Shown in pieces: positions 47,435 to 59,300 of a stretch of DNA of 64,000 bases; the first letter of the stretch is position 1, and each line of letters starts with the position of its first letter. The translations under genes were made by a program, and so were the position numbers. The notes below the pieces were generated by a model. It made no database searches, was not told the origin of the DNA, and saw only the letters and a program-made list of their open reading frames with translations. Location: contig JAIOJX010000006.1 in NCBI GenBank assembly GCA_022376925.1, positions 61,527,394-61,591,393 of the forward strand, written 5' to 3'. Origin of the DNA: Tragulus kanchil. Lineage: Eukaryota; Chordata; Mammalia; Artiodactyla; Tragulidae.

Positions 47435-49596
47435 GTTAAAAAGTCTCTGATCTATTTAAGATAGTGTCTCTTAGTGAGAACTAATAAGAATAGGAATCAG
47501 AGTAAGCTACAGCACAGTGCCTGTGACACCTCCCACCCAACTCCCTACTCTTCTCACACCTCTAGGTTGTTACAGAGCCCCAGTTTCAGTTTCCTGAGTC
47601 ATACAAAGAATTTCCATTGGTTACTTGTTTTACCTATGGTTATATAAGTTTGAGTATTACTCTTTTCATACATCTTACCTTCTCTATCCTCTCCAAATCC
47701 TGTGTCCGTAAATCTGTTCTATATGCCTGTGTCTCCATTGCTGCCCTGAAAAAATTCTCATCAGTACCATCTTTCTAGATTCCGCATATATGCATTAGTA
47801 CATGGTATTTATTTCTTTCTGACTTACTTCACTTTGTATAATGGGTTCTAGGTTCATCTACCTCATTAGAACTGACTCAAATGTGTTCTTTTTTGTGGCT
47901 GAATAATGTTCCACTGTGTATATGTACCACAGTTTCTTATCCATATATCTGTTGATGGAGATCTAGGTTGTTTCCATATTCTAGTTATTGTAAGCAGTGC
48001 TGCAGTAACATTAGGGTATACATATCTTTTTAAAAATTTTTTGGTTTCCTCAGGGCATATGCCTTGTAAGGGAATTGGTGGGCCATATAGTAGTTTTATT
48101 CATAGTTGATTTAAGGCATCTAAATACTGTCTTTCACAGTGGCTGTATCAATTTACATTCCCAGCAACAATCCACACTCTCTCTAGCATCAATTGTTTGT
48201 AGACTTTATGATGATAACCATTCAGATTGGTGTGAAGTGACATCTCAATATAGTTTTGATTTGCATTACTCCAATAATGAGTCATATTGAGCATCATTTC
48301 ATGTATCTGTTAGTCAACTGTATGTCTTTTTTGGAGAAATATCTGTTTAGGTGTTTTTCCCACTTTTTGATTGGGTTGTTTATTTTTCTGGTATTAACTT
48401 GGTATCTGTGGGCATTCTATCTTGTTTCATTGGTCTATATTTTTGTTTTGGTGTTTGTACCATACTACCTTGTTGAGTATGGCTTTGTAATATAGTCTGA
48501 AGTCAGGCGGTTGACTTTGGGTTAAAAAGTCTCTGATCTATTTAAGATAGTGTCTCTTAGTGAGAACTAATAAGAATAGGAATCAGAGTAAGCTACAGCA
48601 CAGTGCCTGTGACACCTCCCACCCAACTCCCTACTCTTCTCACACCTCTAGGTTGTTACAGAGCCCCAGTTTCAGTTTCCTGAGTCATACAAAGAATTTC
48701 CATTGGTTACTTGTTTTACCTATGGTTATATAAGTTTAAGTATTACTCTTTTCATACATCTTACCTTCTCTATCCTCTCCAAATCCTGTGTCCGTAAATC
48801 TGTTCTATATGCCTGTGTCTCCATTGCTGCCCTGAAAAAATTCTCATCAGTACCATCTTTCTAGATTCCGCATATATGCATTAGTACATGGTATTTATTT
48901 CTTTCTGACTTACTTCACTTTGTATAATGGGTTCTAGGTTCATCTACCTCATTAGAACTGACTCAAATGTGTTCTTTTTTGTGGCTGAATAATGTTCCAC
49001 TGTGTATATGTACCACAGTTTCTTATCCATATATCTGTTGATGGAGATCTAGGTTGTTTCCATATTCTAGTTATTGTAAGCAGTGCTGCAGTAACATTAG
49101 GGTATACATATCTTTTTAAAAATTTTTTGGTTTCCTCAGGGCATATGCCTTGTAAGGGAATTGGTGGGCCATATAGTAGTTTTATTCATAGTTGATTTAA
49201 GGCATCTAAATACTGTCTTTCACAGTGGCTGTATCAATTTACATTCCCAGCAACAATCCACACTCTCTCTAGCATCAATTGTTTGTAGACTTTATGATGA
49301 TAACCATTCAGATTGGTGTGAAGTGACATCTCAATATAGTTTTGATTTGCATTACTCCAATAATGAGTCATATTGAGCATCATTTCATGTATCTGTTAGT
49401 CAACTGTATGTCTTTTTTGGAGAAATATCTGTTTAGGTGTTTTTCCCACTTTTTGATTGGGTTGTTTATTTTTCTGGTATTAACTTGGTATCTGTGGGCA
49501 TTCTATCTTGTTTCATTGGTCTATATTTTTGTTTTGGTGTTTGTACCATACTACCTTGTTGAGTATGGCTTTGTAATATAGTCTGAAGTCAGGCGG
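47435..49596. repeat. Tandem duplication D12, period 1086 bp
   Basis: First copy 47435-48510, 10-bp filler 48511-48520, second copy 48521-49596. The three small frames at 47906, 48075 and 48256 reappear unchanged at +1086. The breaks fall inside the L1. Confidence 0.95.
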
Positions 49597-49758
49597 GTTG
49601 ATTCTTCCATTCTTCTTTCTCAAGATTGTTTTGGCTTTTGAGAGTTTTTGTGTGTGGTTCTATGTGAAATGTAAGATTTTTGTTCTATTTCTGTGAAAAA
49701 TACCATTGGTAATTTGATAGAGATCACACTGAATCTGTATATCTATTTGGTAGTATAG

Positions 49759-51921
49759 TCATTTTCACAATATTGATTCTTCCAACCCAGAAACATGGAA
49801 TAACTCTCCATCTGTTTATGTCATTTTTGATTTCTTTTATTAGTCTCTTAAACTTTTGCATATATAGCTCTTTTTTCTCCTTATACAGGTTTGTTTTTAG
49901 ATATGTTATTCTTTTTGTTGCAATGATGAATGGGATCGATTCCTTTGTTTCTTTTTCTGACTTTTCATTATTAGTATATAGGAATGAAAGTGGTTTCTGT
50001 GTATTTATTTTGTATTCTGCAAATTTTGCTAAATTCACTTACTATCTTTAGGGTTTATTATGTAAAAGATCAGGTCATATGCAAACAGTGAAAATTGTAT
50101 TTCTTTTCCGATCTGGATTCTTTTTTTTTTCTTCTGCTATAGCTAGAACTTCCAAAACTATGTTTAATAATAGTGGTGTGAGTGTTCAGTCTGTTTTTCT
50201 TCCTGATCTTAGAAGAAATACTTTCAGTTTTTCACCATTGAGAACGATGTTTCCTTTGGGTTTATCATATATGGCCTTTACTATGCTGAGGTAGACTGCT
50301 TCTACAACCACTTTTTGAAGAGTTTTTATTGTAAATGGATGCTGAAGTTTGTCAAAGGCTTTTTCTGTGTCTATTAAGACTATCATATGGTTTTAATGTT
50401 TCAGTTTTTTAATATTGTATATCACATTAAATGATTTGCATATACTGAAGAATCCTTGCATCCATGGGATAAATCTAAATTATTCATGGTTTTAGGAACT
50501 TTTTAATGTGTTATTGAATTCTGTTTGCTATAATTTTGTCGAGAATTTTTGCCTCTATCTTCATCAGAAATATTGCCATATAATTTTCTTTTTTTTTTAA
50601 ACATTTATTTTTTATTTATTTATTGGGGAGGGAGGGGGTGGGCAGGCCACTTCTATTGGTTTTTCATTTCTCTATGTTCATCCGTCTTTGTTCTTTGGCC
50701 CTTGTGGGCCTCCCATCACGGTGGCCTCTGTCGTCGCAGATCGCTGGCTCTGGGCACATACGCCCCAGAGCTCCGGCTTGGTAATTGGACACATCAGTCC
50801 AGCCCCTCCGCAGCACGTGGGTTTCTGATACCAAAACTGCTCTCATTTTCACAATATTGATTCTTCCAACCCAGAAACATGGAATAACTCTCCATCTGTT
50901 TATGTCATTTTTGATTTCTTTTATTAGTCTCTTAAACTTTTGCATATATAGCTCTTTTTTCTCCTTATACAGGTTTGTTTTTAGATATGTTATTCTTTTT
51001 GTTGCAATGATGAATGGGATCGATTCCTTTGTTTCTTTTTCTGACTTTTCATTATTAGTATATAGGAATGAAAGTGGTTTCTGTGTATTTATTTTGTATT
51101 CTGCAAATTTTGCTAAATTCACTTACTATCTTTAGGGTTTATTATGTAAAAGATCAGGTCATATGCAAACAGTGAAAATTGTATTTCTTTTCCGATCTGG
51201 ATTCTTTTTTTTTTCTTCTGCTATAGCTAGAACTTCCAAAACTATGTTTAATAATAGTGGTGTGAGTGTTCAGTCTGTTTTTCTTCCTGATCTTAGAAGA
51301 AATACTTTCAGTTTTTCACCATTGAGAACGATGTTTCCTTTGGGTTTATCATATATGGCCTTTACTATGCTGAGGTAGACTGCTTCTACAACCACTTTTT
51401 GAAGAGTTTTTATTGTAAATGGATGCTGAAGTTTGTCAAAGGCTTTTTCTGTGTCTATTAAGACTATCATATGGTTTTAATGTTTCAGTTTTTTAATATT
51501 GTATATCACATTAAATGATTTGCATATACTGAAGAATCCTTGCATCCATGGGATAAATCTAAATTATTCATGGTTTTAGGAACTTTTTAATGTGTTATTG
51601 AATTCTGTTTGCTATAATTTTGTCGAGAATTTTTGCCTCTATCTTCATCAGAAATATTGCCATATAATTTTCTTTTTTTTTTAAACATTTATTTTTTATT
51701 TATTTATCTTTTGGGGGGTGGGGTGGGGAGGGAGGGGGATGGGCGGGCCACTTCTATTGGTTTTTCATTTCTCTATGTTCATCCGTCTTTGTTCTTTGGC
51801 CCTTGTGGGCCTCCCATCACGGTGGCCTCTGTCGTCGCAGATCGCTGGCTCTGGGCACATACGCCCCAGAGCTCCGGCTTGGTAATTGGACACATCAGTC
51901 CAGCCCCTCCGCAGCACGTGG
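49759..51921. repeat. Tandem duplication D13, period 1084 bp
   Basis: First copy 49759-50821, 21-bp filler 50822-50842, second copy 50843-51921. The first copy stops inside a SINE whose tail region (about 50600-50650) is about 20 bases shorter than in copy 2. Confidence 0.93.
50592..50821 (-). mobile_element. Truncated duplicate of CHR-like SINE
   Basis: Left two thirds of the SINE at 51677-52004, cut at GCAGCACGTGGG by the D13 junction. The tRNA-like head is missing, which is the opposite of a normal 5' or 3' retrotransposition truncation and follows from the duplication. Confidence 0.88.
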
Positions 51922-52004
51922 GATCTTCCCAGGCCAGGGATCAAACCGGCATCCCTTGCACTGCAAGGTGGTGTCCTTACCCACTGGACCACCAAGGGAA
52001 GCCC
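51677..52004 (-). mobile_element. tRNA-derived SINE, CHR-like, in L1
   Basis: Complete minus-strand copy with a perfect 16-bp target duplication CATATAATTTTCTTTT at 51661-51676 and 52005-52020. It inserted into the antisense L1 ORF2. Confidence 0.92.
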
Positions 52005-52836
52005 CATATAATTTTCTTTTATGGGAGTGTTTTCTTTGTCTAGTTTTGGTATCAGGATGATGGTGGTGTAGAATGAGTTTGGAAGTGTTCTTTTCTTTGA
52101 AATTTTTTGATAGAGTTTTAGAAGGACAGGCATTATCCATTGTGAAGCCAACTGGCCCTGGTCTTTTGTTTTTTGGGAGTTTTTTTTTTTTTTTTATCAC
52201 AATCTCAGTTTCAGTTCTTACATTCTATTTGTTCCTGGCTCAATCTTGTAAGATTGAACTTTTCCAAGAATTTGTCCATTTCTTTCTGGTTGTCCTTTTT
52301 ATTGCCATAATTGCCCATTATTGTCTCTAATAATCCTTTGTATTTCTGCACTGCCTGTTGTAATCCCTCCTTTTTCATTTCTCATTTTGATAATTTGATT
52401 CTTCTCTCTTTTTTTTTCTTGATGAGTCTCACTAAAGGTTTTTAACTTTATCTTCTCAAAGAACCAGTTTTTAGTTTTATTGATCTTTACTGTTGTTTCT
52501 TTCATTTCTTTTGTATTTATTTCTGCTCTGATCCGTATGATTTCTTTCTTTCTTTCTGCTAACTTCGGGGATTTTTTTAAAAGTCTTCTTTTTCCAGTTG
52601 TTTTTGGTATATATTTAGTTTGCCTATTTGATGTTTTTCTTACTTCTTGAGGTAGGATTGTATTGCTCAAGACTTCACTTTAAGAGCTGATTTTGCAGGC
52701 ATCCCATGTATTTTGCATTGTTATGTTTTCACTGTCATTTATTTCTAGGAAATTTTGAACTTCTTTTATATCTCCAGTAAATTATTTATTATTAACACAT
52801 TATTAACACATTGTTTCATCTCCATGTGTTTGTGTG

Positions 52837-53112
52837 GTATTTATTTATATATTTATTTATTGTCACTTCTATTGATCTTTCATTTATTTATCTTTGTTCT
52901 TTGGCCTGTGTGGGCCTCCTATCACAGTGATTTCTCTCCTTTCAGAGCACTGACTCTGGGCACATGCACTTCAGAGTTCCAGCTCGGTAGTTGGACACAT
53001 TGGTCCAGCTGCTCCGTGGCACATGGAATCTTCCCAGGCCAGGGATCGAACAGGTACCCCTTGCACTACATGGCAATCAACGTCCTTACCCACTGGACCA
53101 CAAGGGAAGCCC
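52837..53112 (-). mobile_element. tRNA-derived SINE, CHR-like, in L1 (older copy)
   Basis: Minus-strand copy with more substitutions than its siblings. Target duplication TGTTTGTGTG at 52827-52836 and 53113-53122 (low complexity, so weaker evidence). Confidence 0.85.
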
Positions 53113-53700
53113 TGTTTGTGTGTTTTTTATAGTTGTCTTTTTTTTTTTTCTATAATATCTAGTCTCATAGTGTTGTGGTCAGAAAAGATGGTCACTATGA
53201 TTTCAATTTTCTTAAATTTTCTGAGGTTTGATTTGGGACCCAAAATTTGGTCTTCTCTGGAGAATGTGTTTTGTGCACTTTAAAAAATTTAGATGCAATG
53301 TCCTCAAGATATCAATCATACACTTATTGCTTAATGGGTCATTTATGTATCCTTATTAATTTTCTGTTTTGATGATATGTCTATTGGTATAACTCGGGTG
53401 TTCAAGTCTCCTACTATTATTATGTTACTCTCAGTTTCTCCTTTTACATCTGTTAGTGTCCGTCTTATGATTGATGTGCTCCTATGTTGACTGCATAAAT
53501 ATTTCTAATTGTTATGTCTTTCTTTTCGATTGATTCCTTGATCATTATGTAATGTTCTTCCTTGTCTTTTGTAACATTCTTCTTTTTAAGTTCTATTTTG
53601 TCTGATATGACTATTTCTACTCCAGTTTTCTCCTGATTTCCATTTGCATGCCATATATTTTTCCATCCTCTCATTTTCAGTCTATATGTGTCTTTAGGTC

Positions 53701-54339
53701 AGAAGTGGATCTCAGCAAGAAATATGATGCAGTGAGAAATAGGACAAAAAGAATTATTGTGCTCTAAAAAGGCATGACAACCCACTCCAGTAATCCCCCC
53801 TGGAGGCTCCCATGGACAAAGAAGTCTGAGCAGAAACAGTCCAGATGTTGTAAAGAGATGGTCACAAACAAAGAAACCCCCACCCCCCAACACACACAGA
53901 TGCAGGATTTTTTTCTAGCTTCTGGAAGCTCTATCCTAGTGGGGATCATGCATGGAGAGGTCACAATTGCTGGAATCATGGAGACCCTGACAATGCTTGC
54001 TACGCAGGAGTTCTGGCGGTATCATATCTCCTATGACAAGCACTTATTGTCAAAGGAGATACATCGCAATTTAGCCTGTGGCAGTTCTGCCTATATCATG
54101 AAGGTGGCATAGCTGCTTGGATTATGGGATCCCTACCACGCCAAGTATGCAGGGACATGGTCTGCATCAGACACAGGAGATATGGCCCTATAAGAGTATT
54201 TTTCTAGTTTCTGTCAGTCAGCAATTATAGGCCCTCTTAAAATGGTTCTTTTCTGTTACTCCAGCCAATCAGGCACTTAAAAGGCCACCATGGTTAGGGT
54301 CCTCTCTGTTGTTCATCGAATCAGATGCTTAGAGGGCCA
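53701..54339. other. Unassigned sequence with a short Bov-tA fragment
   Basis: 53765-53835 resembles the Bov-tA body on the plus strand (GACAACCCACTCCAGTAA, CCCATGGACAAAG). The remainder, including a 112-codon frame 53774-54112, has no recognised family and begins inside the SINE fragment, so I do not call it a gene. Confidence 0.45.
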
Positions 54340-54955
54340 GGTTCTCTCTTGTCAGCTGCCAATGCTGGTGCGTGGAAAGTGATGGCATCACCTCTACACA
54401 TGATTCAGTATTATCACATTGCCTCCATGGCTGCCTGGTTTTTCTCCAAAGGCATTTCCCACCACAGTCACCTCTTCAGACCTTCTCCATGAAGTCAGTA
54501 GCAGACCTCCCCCTGGGGTTGCTTCATAATTCCTGTTCTCCATCTGCCAGCAGCCGTGCTTTCTAGGGGAGTTGTGTCCAGATTCTAAGTACATATGCCT
54601 TGGCAATGATTGTGTGGTTCTCATTCCATCACAGTTCAGCTGCTTCATACTCAGCCTCAAATATTTCTCCACTGTCCCAAACAGTTGCCCAAATATAAGG
54701 ATTCGACCTCTGGTTCAGTTTCCCAACTTTCCAAGGGTAGGTCCTTTCTTGTTAACTCTCCTTCCCCACACCCCCTACTTCCTTCATCCTACCTAGATTT
54801 ACATGGTTTTATATATTATTTGCCAGTGGTCAGGTACTTCTTCCCACTCTTAGCTGGTGTTCTGAAATCTGTTCTGTGTCTGAAGCTATATTTCTGATGT
54901 ATCCATGAAGACAGATGTACTCCACATCCATTTACTCCTCCATCATCTAGTTTTC
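54340..54955 (-). mobile_element. L1 5' UTR fragment, minus strand
   Basis: On the minus strand it begins near 54955 with a GATGATGGAGGAGTAAATGG start, the antisense of the ruminant L1 5' end that normally reads as a GGAGGAGTAGGTGGACG type sequence. The ACAAGAAAGGACCTACCC and GGCATATGTACTTAGAATCT blocks follow. No ORF1 is attached. Confidence 0.68.
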
Positions 54956-56475
54956 CCCTTAAAACTTATTTTGACTCTTGGCCTCCATAAGAAAATTAAT
55001 TTGTTTTTTCAGCCATATGTACTTTTGGAGAAATTCTCCATTACCCCTACCATAGTTTGACTCCAGAGCAAGTTGCAGAGAGAAACCTAGCCCCACCTAT
55101 CAGCAGATAATTGAACTAAAGATTTATTGTGTTTCCCACTAAGGCAACAACCAGCTTTCCCCACAGCCAGTCCCTCTCATCAGGAAGCTGCAACAAGACT
55201 CTTCATCACATCCGTTAGATGGCAGACAGAGTAAAAACCACAATTAGAGAAAACTAACCAAACTGATTACATAGTCCACAGTCTTGTCTAATTCACTGAA
55301 AATATGAGCCATGCCATGTAGAGCTACCCAAGATGGACTGGTCATGGTGGAGCTGTCTGACAAAACATGAACTGGAGAAGGAAATGCCATACCATTTCAA
55401 CACTCTTGACTGGAGAACAGCATGAGCACTATGAAAAGTCAAAAAGATATGACACTGAAAGATGATTCCTTGGATAGCAGGTGTCCAATATGCTACTGGA
55501 GAGGAGAGGAGATATAACCTCAGAGAATGAAGAGTCGGAGACAAAGTAGAAACAATGTCTAGTTGTGGATGTGTCTGATGGTGAAAGTTCAGTGATGTAA
55601 AGAATAGTACTGCATAGGAAACTAGAATGTTAGATCCATGAATCAAGGTAAATTGAAATTGGTCAAGAATGAGATGGCAAGAGTGAACATTGACATTTTG
55701 GGAATAAGTGAACTAAAATGGACAGAAGTGGGAGAATTTAATTCAAGTGACCATCATATCTACTATTGTGGGCAAACCCTCCTCTAGAAAAAATCAAGTA
55801 GTCCTCATAGTCAACAAAATAACCTAAAATGCATTAGTAGGGTGTCATCCTCAAAACCAACAGAATGCTCTCAGTTTGTTTACAAGGCAAACCATTTAAC
55901 ATTACAATAATCCAGGTCTGTGCCACAACCACTAATACTGAAGAATATGAAATTGAATGGTTCTATGAAGACCTACAAGACCTTATAGAATAAACACCAA
56001 AAAAAAAAAAACAAAACAAGTCCTTTCCATCATAGGGAACTGGAAAGCAAAAGCATAAATCAAGATATACCTGAAGTAACAGGCAAGTTTGGCCTTGAAG
56101 TACAAAATTAAGCAAGACAAAGGCTAACAGATTTGTCAAGAGAAGTCGCTGGTCATAGCAAACACCCTCCTTCACCAACACAAGGCATGACTCTACATGT
56201 GGGCATTGCAAGATAGTCATTACCAACATCTGACTTATTATATTCTTTACAGCCAAAATTGTCTCTGCACAATAAACAAAAACAAACTCAGAAACTGACT
56301 GTGGCTCACATCATGAACTTCTGTTGCAAAATTCAAATTAACATTGTAGAAATTAGGGGAAACAACTAGGCCATGTAGATATGATGTAAGTCAAATCCCT
56401 ATGTTTACACTGTGGAAGTGACAAATAGATTCAAGGAATTAGATCTCATAGAGTGCCTGAAGAACTATGGATAGA

Positions 56476-56514
56476 AAGTTAAAAGTAAAATAAAATTTTT
56501 TAATAAAAAAACAA
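56476..56514 (+). mobile_element. 39-nt L1 tail insertion with 16-bp target duplication
   Basis: A short segment beginning AAGTTAAAAGTAAAATAAAA matches the very 3' end of the L1 fragment at about 17080-17110. It is flanked by a perfect 16-bp direct repeat AAGAACTATGGATAGA (56460-56475 and 56515-56530) that is single-copy BovB sequence otherwise. This is the footprint of a target-primed event that copied only the last few dozen bases of L1. Confidence 0.85.
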
Positions 56515-57606
56515 AAGAACTATGGATAGAGGTTCATAAGATTCTTCAGGAGGCAATGATCAAAACCATGCTCAAGAAAAAAAAAAAACTAATGCAAAAA
56601 TGCAAAATGATTGTTGGAGGAGGCACTACAAATAGCTGAGAAAAGAAAGAAGCAAAAGGCAAAAGAGAAAATAAGAGATATACTCATCATTATGGAATGC
56701 AGAGCTTCAAAGAGAAAGGAGAGATAAGAAAGCCCTCCTAAGTCAACAATGAAAAGAAATAGAAGAAAATAATAGAATAGCAAAGACTAGAGATTTCTGC
56801 AAGAAAGATACCAAGGGAGCATTTCATGCAGAGGTAGACACATAAACGGTATTAACCATATGAACTTAACAAATCAGAAGATATCAAAAGGTGGCAAACA
56901 TGCACAGAAGTATACCAAAAAGATATTAAAGACCTAGGTAACCACAATGATGTGCTCACTCATCTAGAGCCAGATATTAAGGAGTGCAAAGTCAAGTGGA
57001 CTTTAAGAAGCATAACAAGGAGCAAAGCTATTGGAGGTGATGGAATTCCAGTTAAGCTATTTCAAGGCCTATATGATGATGCTGTTAAACTTCTACCCTC
57101 AGCAAATTTGGAACACTCACCTGTGGCCACAGGACTGTTATAGGTCAGCTTTCATTCCAAACTCAAAGAAGGGCAATATCAAAGAATGTTCAAACTACCA
57201 CACAAACACACTCATTTCATATTCTAGCAAAAACATGCTCAAAAATCCTCCAAACTAAGCTTGAACATACATGAACTGAGAATATCCAGATGTACAAACT
57301 GGATTTAGAAAAGGCAGAGGGATCAAATTACCAACATCCATTGGCTAATGAAAAAATAAAGAGAATTCAAAAAATACCATCTACTTTTGCTTCATTGGCT
57401 ATATTAAAGCCATTGAACACAACAAACTGTGGAAAATTCTTAAGGAAATGGGAATAACAGCATGCTTTACTTCCTCCTGTGAAATCTGTATGCAAGTCAA
57501 GAAGCAACAGCTAGTACCAGACATGGAACAATGGAGTGGTTTCATATTGGGAAAGGAGTATATCGAGTCTGTATATTGTCATCCTGCTTATTTAACTTAT
57601 ATGCAG

Positions 57607-57916
57607 AGTGAAATTGAAAGTGGAAATGAGTCGCTCAGTCTTGTCTATCTATGTTCAACCCATGGATGAGCCATGGAATTCTCCAGGCAAGAATATTGAG
57701 GTTGGTAGCCTTTTCCTTCTCCAGAGAATTTTTCCAATCCAGGGATCACACCCTGGTCAACCTCTTTGCAGGCAGTTTCTTTACTGTCTGAGCCACCAGG
57801 GAATCCCAAGAATCCTGGAATGGGTGACTTATCCCTTCTCCAGGGTATCTTCCTGAGCCAGGGATCAAACCAGGGTCTTCTGTATTGCAGACAGATTCTT
57901 TACCAGCTGAGCTACT
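57607..57916 (-). mobile_element. Bov-tA/Bov-A type SINE in BovB (first copy)
   Basis: Minus-strand ruminant SINE. The left end has the GAAAGTGGAAATGAGTCGCTC tail motif, and there are two CAGGGATCA-type blocks (57741 and 57869) with a TGAGCCACCAGGG type head. Short target duplication AGAGT. It splits the BovB RT domain. The second copy at 58705-59014 comes from D14. Confidence 0.85.
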
Positions 57917-58704
57917 TCACCTGATGCAGAGGTAGACACATAAACGGTATTAACCATATGAACTTAACAAATCAGAAGATATCAAAAGGTGGCAAACATG
58001 CACAGAAGTATACCAAAAAGATATTAAAGACCTAGGTAACCACAATGATGTGCTCACTCATCTAGAGCCAGATATTAAGGAGTGCAAAGTCAAGTGGACT
58101 TTAGGAAGCATAACAAGGAGCAAAGCTATTGGAGGTGATGGAATTCCAGTTAAGCTATTTCAAGGCCTATATGATGATGCTGTTAAACTTCTACCCTCAG
58201 CAAATTTGGAACACTCACCTGTGGCCACAGGACTGTTATAGGTCAGCTTTCATTCCAAACTCAAAGAAGGGCAATATCAAAGAATGTTCAAACTACCACA
58301 CAAACACACTCATTTCATATTCTAGCAAAAACATGCTCAAAAATCCTCCAAACTAAGCTTGAACATACATGAACTGAGAATATCCAGATGTACAAACTGG
58401 ATTTAGAAAAGGCAGAGGGATCAAATTACCAACATCCATTGGCTAATGAAAAAATAAAGAGAATTCAAAAAATACCATCTACTTTTGCTTCATTGGCTAT
58501 ATTAAAGCCATTGAACACAACAAACTGTGGAAAATTCTTAAGGAAATGGGAATAACAGCATGCTTTACTTCCTCCTGTGAAATCTGTATGCAAGTCAAGA
58601 AGCAACAGCTAGTACCAGACATGGAACAATGGAGTGGTTTCATATTGGGAAAGGAGTATATCGAGTCTGTATATTGTCATCCTGCTTATTTAACTTATAT
58701 GCAG

Positions 58705-59014
58705 AGTGAAATTGAAAGTGGAAATGAGTCGCTCAGTCTTGTCTATCTATGTTCAACCCATGGATGAGCCATGGAATTCTCCAGGCAAGAATATTGAGGT
58801 TGGTAGCCTTTTCCTTCTCCAGAGAATTTTTCCAATCCAGGGATCACACCCTGGTCAACCTCTTTGCAGGCAGTTTCTTTACTGTCTGAGCCACCAGGGA
58901 ATCCCAAGAATCCTGGAATGGGTGGCTTATCCCTTCTCCAGGGTATCTTCCTGAGCCAGGGATCAAACCAGGGTCTTTTGTATTGCAGACAGATTCTTTA
59001 CCAGCTGAGCTACT
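58705..59014 (-). mobile_element. Bov-tA/Bov-A type SINE (second copy created by D14)
   Basis: Near-identical to 57607-57916 at +1098 bp. Here the SINE is followed by genuine BovB sequence (AGAGTACATCACATG), showing that this copy has the native right flank. Confidence 0.87.
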
Positions 59015-59300
59015 AGAGTACATCACATGAAATGGCAGTTTAAATGAAGCACAATCTGGAATAAAGATTGTCAGGAGAGATATCAGTAACCTCAGATATG
59101 CAGATGACACCACTCTTATAGCAGAAAGCAAAGAGAAACTAAAAGTCTCTTGATGAAAGTGAAAAAGAAGAGTGAAAAGGCCTACCTAAAACTCAACATT
59201 CAAAAAGCTAAGATCATGGCGCCCCATTTCATAACTTCATGGCAAATAAATGGGCAATCAGTGAAAACAGTGACAGACAGACTTTATTTTCTTGGGTTCC

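Larger units (their letters stand above)
47500..53700 (-). mobile_element. Decayed L1, minus strand, with SINE insertions and internal loss
   Basis: The right end is a truncated ORF2 endonuclease region (frame 53465-53674). RT and C-terminal regions follow leftwards (49.7-52.7 kb), and the 3' end lies at about 47.5-48.5 kb. Around 48385-48430 the text jumps from C-terminal sequence to a part normally several hundred bases upstream, so an internal deletion is likely. Two CHR-like SINEs (51677-52004 and 52837-53112) inserted into it. D12 and D13 inflate its length by about 2.2 kb. No frame survives. Confidence 0.85.
56827..59014. repeat. Tandem duplication D14, period 1098 bp
   Basis: First copy 56827-57916, 8-bp filler 57917-57924, second copy 57925-59014. 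Only a few substitutions separate the copies, for example near 57007/58105 and 57830/58928. The right break coincides with the SINE end or lies within a base or two of it. Confidence 0.95.

Noticed and set aside
53774..54112. 112-codon plus-strand frame as a candidate small gene
   Set aside because: It starts inside a Bov-tA fragment and has no recognised domain, splice signals or conserved features that I can see.
56827..59014. BovB with a real internal duplication of its RT domain
   Set aside because: Same size class and junction filler as the fourteen other duplications in unrelated sequence; one common artefact explains all of them better.
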